Below the pieces are notes generated by a model. That model had not been told where the DNA came from and searched no databases. It saw only the letters and a list, made by a program, of their open reading frames with translations. From RBG-16-66-20 sp036262835 (GTDB lineage Bacteria > Pseudomonadota > Gammaproteobacteria > Burkholderiales > SG8-39), in assembly GCA_036262835.1 (NCBI GenBank), contig DATAID010000043.1:1-64000 (forward strand): a stretch of DNA of 64,000 bases, in the 5' to 3' direction. The first letter of the stretch is position 1, and every line of letters begins with the position of its first letter. Below, piece after piece: positions 62,496 to 64,000 of this stretch. The position numbers and the translations under genes are program-made.

Positions 62496-63314
62496 CTAAC
62501 CCTTTCTAAACATGCCCAAAATGCCGCGAGGGGCGGGGTATTCCCGCAGGACGCGGACGAGTATAACCGATACGTTGTCTTTGCCCCCGTTGTCATTGGC
62601 CATCTGCACCAGCTGCTGGGCGGCGAGCTTGAGGTTGCCGCCGATCGCCTGCAGCGTCATGCCCATGTCCTCGTCCTCGACCATGTCGCACAGGCCGTCC
62701 GAGCAAAGGAGGTAGACGTCGCCCGGCTTGGTCGAGTACTCGCGGATTTCGGGCTCGACGACCGGATCGATGCCGAGGGCCTTGGTGACCAGGTTCTTGT
62801 GCTGCGCGTGCTTCGCCTGCTCCGCGGTGATGATGCCGCTGTCGATCTGCTCCTGCAGCAGCGAATGATCGCGCGTGACCTGCGAGAACTTGCCCTCGCG
62901 CAGCATGTAAAGGCGCGAGTCGCCCAGATGGCCGACCATCATCTTGTTGTCGTAGAAAAGGCAGACGACGAGCGTCGTGCCCATGCCGGCGTACTGCGCC
63001 TGGCTCTGCGCCGCCTGGTAGATCGAGGTGTTCGCCTTGAGCACCTGGTCTCGGATCAGCTTCTCGGCGATCGGCTTCTTGCTTTCCTGGTCGACCTGAT
63101 ACGGCTGCGTCTTGGAGAGCAGTTGCGCGAGCTCGGTCGTGATAACGGTGGTCGCCATTCCGCTCGCGACCTCGCCCGCGTTGTACCCGCCCATGCCGTC
63201 GGCGAGCACCACGAGCCCGTTGTTCGGGTCCGAGGCGATCGAGTCCTCGTTGTGCGAGCGCACCATGCCCGGATCGGTGCAGCTCGCGATTTCGAGAATC
63301 TGGCTATAGTTCAT
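62496..63314 (-). CDS. PP2C-family Ser/Thr phosphatase (Stp1-like)
   Basis: The 272-residue PPM phosphatase has the metal-binding motifs RSHNEDS (19-25), DGMGG at 39-43, GHLGDSRLY, LLCSDGLCDMV and GGKDNVSVILV. It removes phosphate from Ser/Thr residues, probably antagonising an unlinked kinase and tuning FHA binding. It is first of a PP2C-FHA-cyclase-phosphodiesterase-cNMP-binding gene string on the minus strand. Confidence 0.93.
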   Translation of the reverse strand: MNYSQILEIASCTDPGMVRSHNEDSIASDPNNGLVVLADGMGGYNAGEVASGMATTVITTELAQLLSKTQPYQVDQESKKPIAEKLIRDQVLKANTSIYQAAQSQAQYAGMGTTLVVCLFYDNKMMVGHLGDSRLYMLREGKFSQVTRDHSLLQEQIDSGIITAEQAKHAQHKNLVTKALGIDPVVEPEIREYSTKPGDVYLLCSDGLCDMVEDEDMGMTLQAIGGNLKLAAQQLVQMANDNGGKDNVSVILVRVLREYPAPRGILGMFRKG

Positions 63315-63485
63315 GCAACGGTCCGAGCTTCTCCGTTTCGACTTTTTCTGCGGGGCGGCGCGCGGCGCAAAAATTCTACGCCAGCCCCGTAGGGGGCAGG
63401 CGGATTGCCGAACTGGCGTTTCCCCCTGGGAAAGCGAACTCCCCGGGGCGCATTTTTGCAGCTAAGTGCCTGCTACGTCAAATAC
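63315..63485. other. 171-base gap upstream of the PP2C gene
   Basis: This is the largest gap near this end. On the minus strand it contains TAGAAT (63373-63378), a possible -10, without a matching -35 box, and a TTGACG sequence at the edge of an inverted repeat. A short GC hairpin (GCCCC/GGGGC) lies between them. It probably holds the operon promoter. No small gene was recognised. Confidence 0.4.
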
Positions 63486-63493
63486 TTAGCTGC
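63458..63493. repeat. 10-base inverted repeat over the 3' end of the formyltransferase gene
   Basis: GCAGCTAAGT (63458-63467) and ACTTAGCTGC (63484-63493) flank 16 bases and include the stop codon at 63486. No T-tract follows on the minus strand, so it is not a standard terminator. It may be an operator for the PP2C operon or a protective 3' hairpin. Confidence 0.55.
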
Positions 63494-64000
63494 CGAGGAG
63501 TTGCCCGGCCTTCAGCCCCCCCGTACTGAGGAGCTCGCCGGCGGCGACTTTTTTGCCCTCTCCGAGCTTCGCCTTGCCGGCGTGGATGCGGCCGCCCTGC
63601 GCGGCGATGACGAGCCGGCCGTCTTTGACTTCGAGAACTTCGCCGATCTTTCCCTTCACCGCGCCGAAGGTGCGCGTCAGTTCCTTGCGCGAATCAAAGA
63701 GCTGCAGCTTCACGCCGTTCGCGGTCGTCCAGGCCCCTGGCGCGGGGTCCGCACCCCGGATGAGATCGTGGATGGAGCTCACGTGGTCGGCCCAGTGAAT
63801 CTTCGCTTCGGCCTCGCGAAACCAGCCTTCGTAGGAGGCCTGGGACTCGTCCTGAACCGCTTCTCTGTGCTTGCTGGCAGCAACCAGGTCAGCCGCCTCC
63901 AGCATGGCCTCGACGCCCATCGGGAAGAGCCGGTCGAAGTAGACGCTGCCAAGCGTGTCGTTCTCGCCGATCGGCGTCTTCTTCTGCAGGATCACCGCGC
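63486..64000 (-). CDS. Formyltransferase-family protein, 5' partial
   Basis: The frame is open to the window edge, so the N-terminal catalytic half is missing. The visible part has GENDTLGSVYFDRLFPMG, QASYEGWFREAEAKIHW and DLIRGADPAPGAWT, the end of a formyl-transferase domain plus the Fmt-type C-terminal barrel. The wording of these segments is closer to the hydrolase domain of 10-formyl-THF dehydrogenase and related proteins than to ordinary Fmt. Enzymatic activity cannot be decided without the N-terminus. Confidence 0.8.
   Translation of the reverse strand, partial: AVILQKKTPIGENDTLGSVYFDRLFPMGVEAMLEAADLVAASKHREAVQDESQASYEGWFREAEAKIHWADHVSSIHDLIRGADPAPGAWTTANGVKLQLFDSRKELTRTFGAVKGKIGEVLEVKDGRLVIAAQGGRIHAGKAKLGEGKKVAAGELLSTGGLKAGQLLGS

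Noticed and set aside
1..64000. tRNA, rRNA, CRISPR array, insertion sequence or phage genes
   Set aside because: No cloverleaf-like sequence, regularly spaced repeats, transposase or integrase motifs were recognised. Gaps are too short for most of these.

Overview
This is a high-GC, gene-dense proteobacterial chromosome segment. Gene order and content point to a betaproteobacterium with sulfur-oxidising capacity: lptG-lptF head-to-head with pepA-holC-valS, a periplasmic soxYZAX block, a ChrB-like protein, a YaeQ protein, a fused double-domain PPK2, and a sigma-54 type IV pilin gene. No rRNA, tRNA, IS element, phage or CRISPR array was seen. Almost all sequence is coding, and many genes overlap by 1-4 bases. 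Species cannot be named from the sequence alone.

Layout. 1-10 kb: a 5'-truncated matrixin-like protease, LPS export permeases lptG/lptF (minus), then pepA, holC, a small helical protein, valS and a polytopic glycosyltransferase-like protein (plus). 9.6-16.2 kb: a FecR-domain protein, a lipoate-ligase-like protein, the polyphosphate:AMP phosphotransferase and a TusA-like protein (minus), then chrB, a DUF938 methyltransferase and yaeQ (plus), then an M48 protease (minus). 16.2-18.9 kb: moaC-soxYZAX. 18.9-28.5 kb: galE and an ABC-transporter-dependent surface-polysaccharide operon (wzm, wzt, two methyltransferases, asparagine synthetase, three glycosyltransferases). 28.5-38.8 kb: more surface-glycan genes in both orientations, including a WbsX-like protein, GT2 enzymes, three GT-C-like membrane proteins, GtrA and an FAD oxidoreductase.

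38.8-53.3 kb is the most unusual part. It carries a cluster of TPR proteins fused to GT41 (SPINDLY/O-GlcNAc-transferase-like) or GT9-like domains, with a FkbM methyltransferase and a pilA-type pilin under a clear sigma-54 promoter. By eye two GT41 domains keep the catalytic His and Lys positions of OGT, and two have lost both. One of the degenerate ones is fused to an apparently intact GT4 enzyme. I infer a protein O-glycosylation system, with the neighbouring pilin as one possible substrate.

53.3-64 kb is a same-strand signalling run: a formyltransferase-family gene (cut by the window edge), PP2C phosphatase, double-FHA protein, CHASE2 adenylate/guanylate cyclase, class II cyclic-nucleotide phosphodiesterase, cNMP-binding-rhodanese protein, GAF-PilB-like ATPase and GAF-HD-GYP protein. 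It contains genes for making, sensing and degrading a cyclic nucleotide beside a pilus-type motor ATPase, and leads directly into the last TPR-GT41 gene. This suggests, but does not prove, a functional link between cyclic-nucleotide signalling, pili and surface glycosylation.
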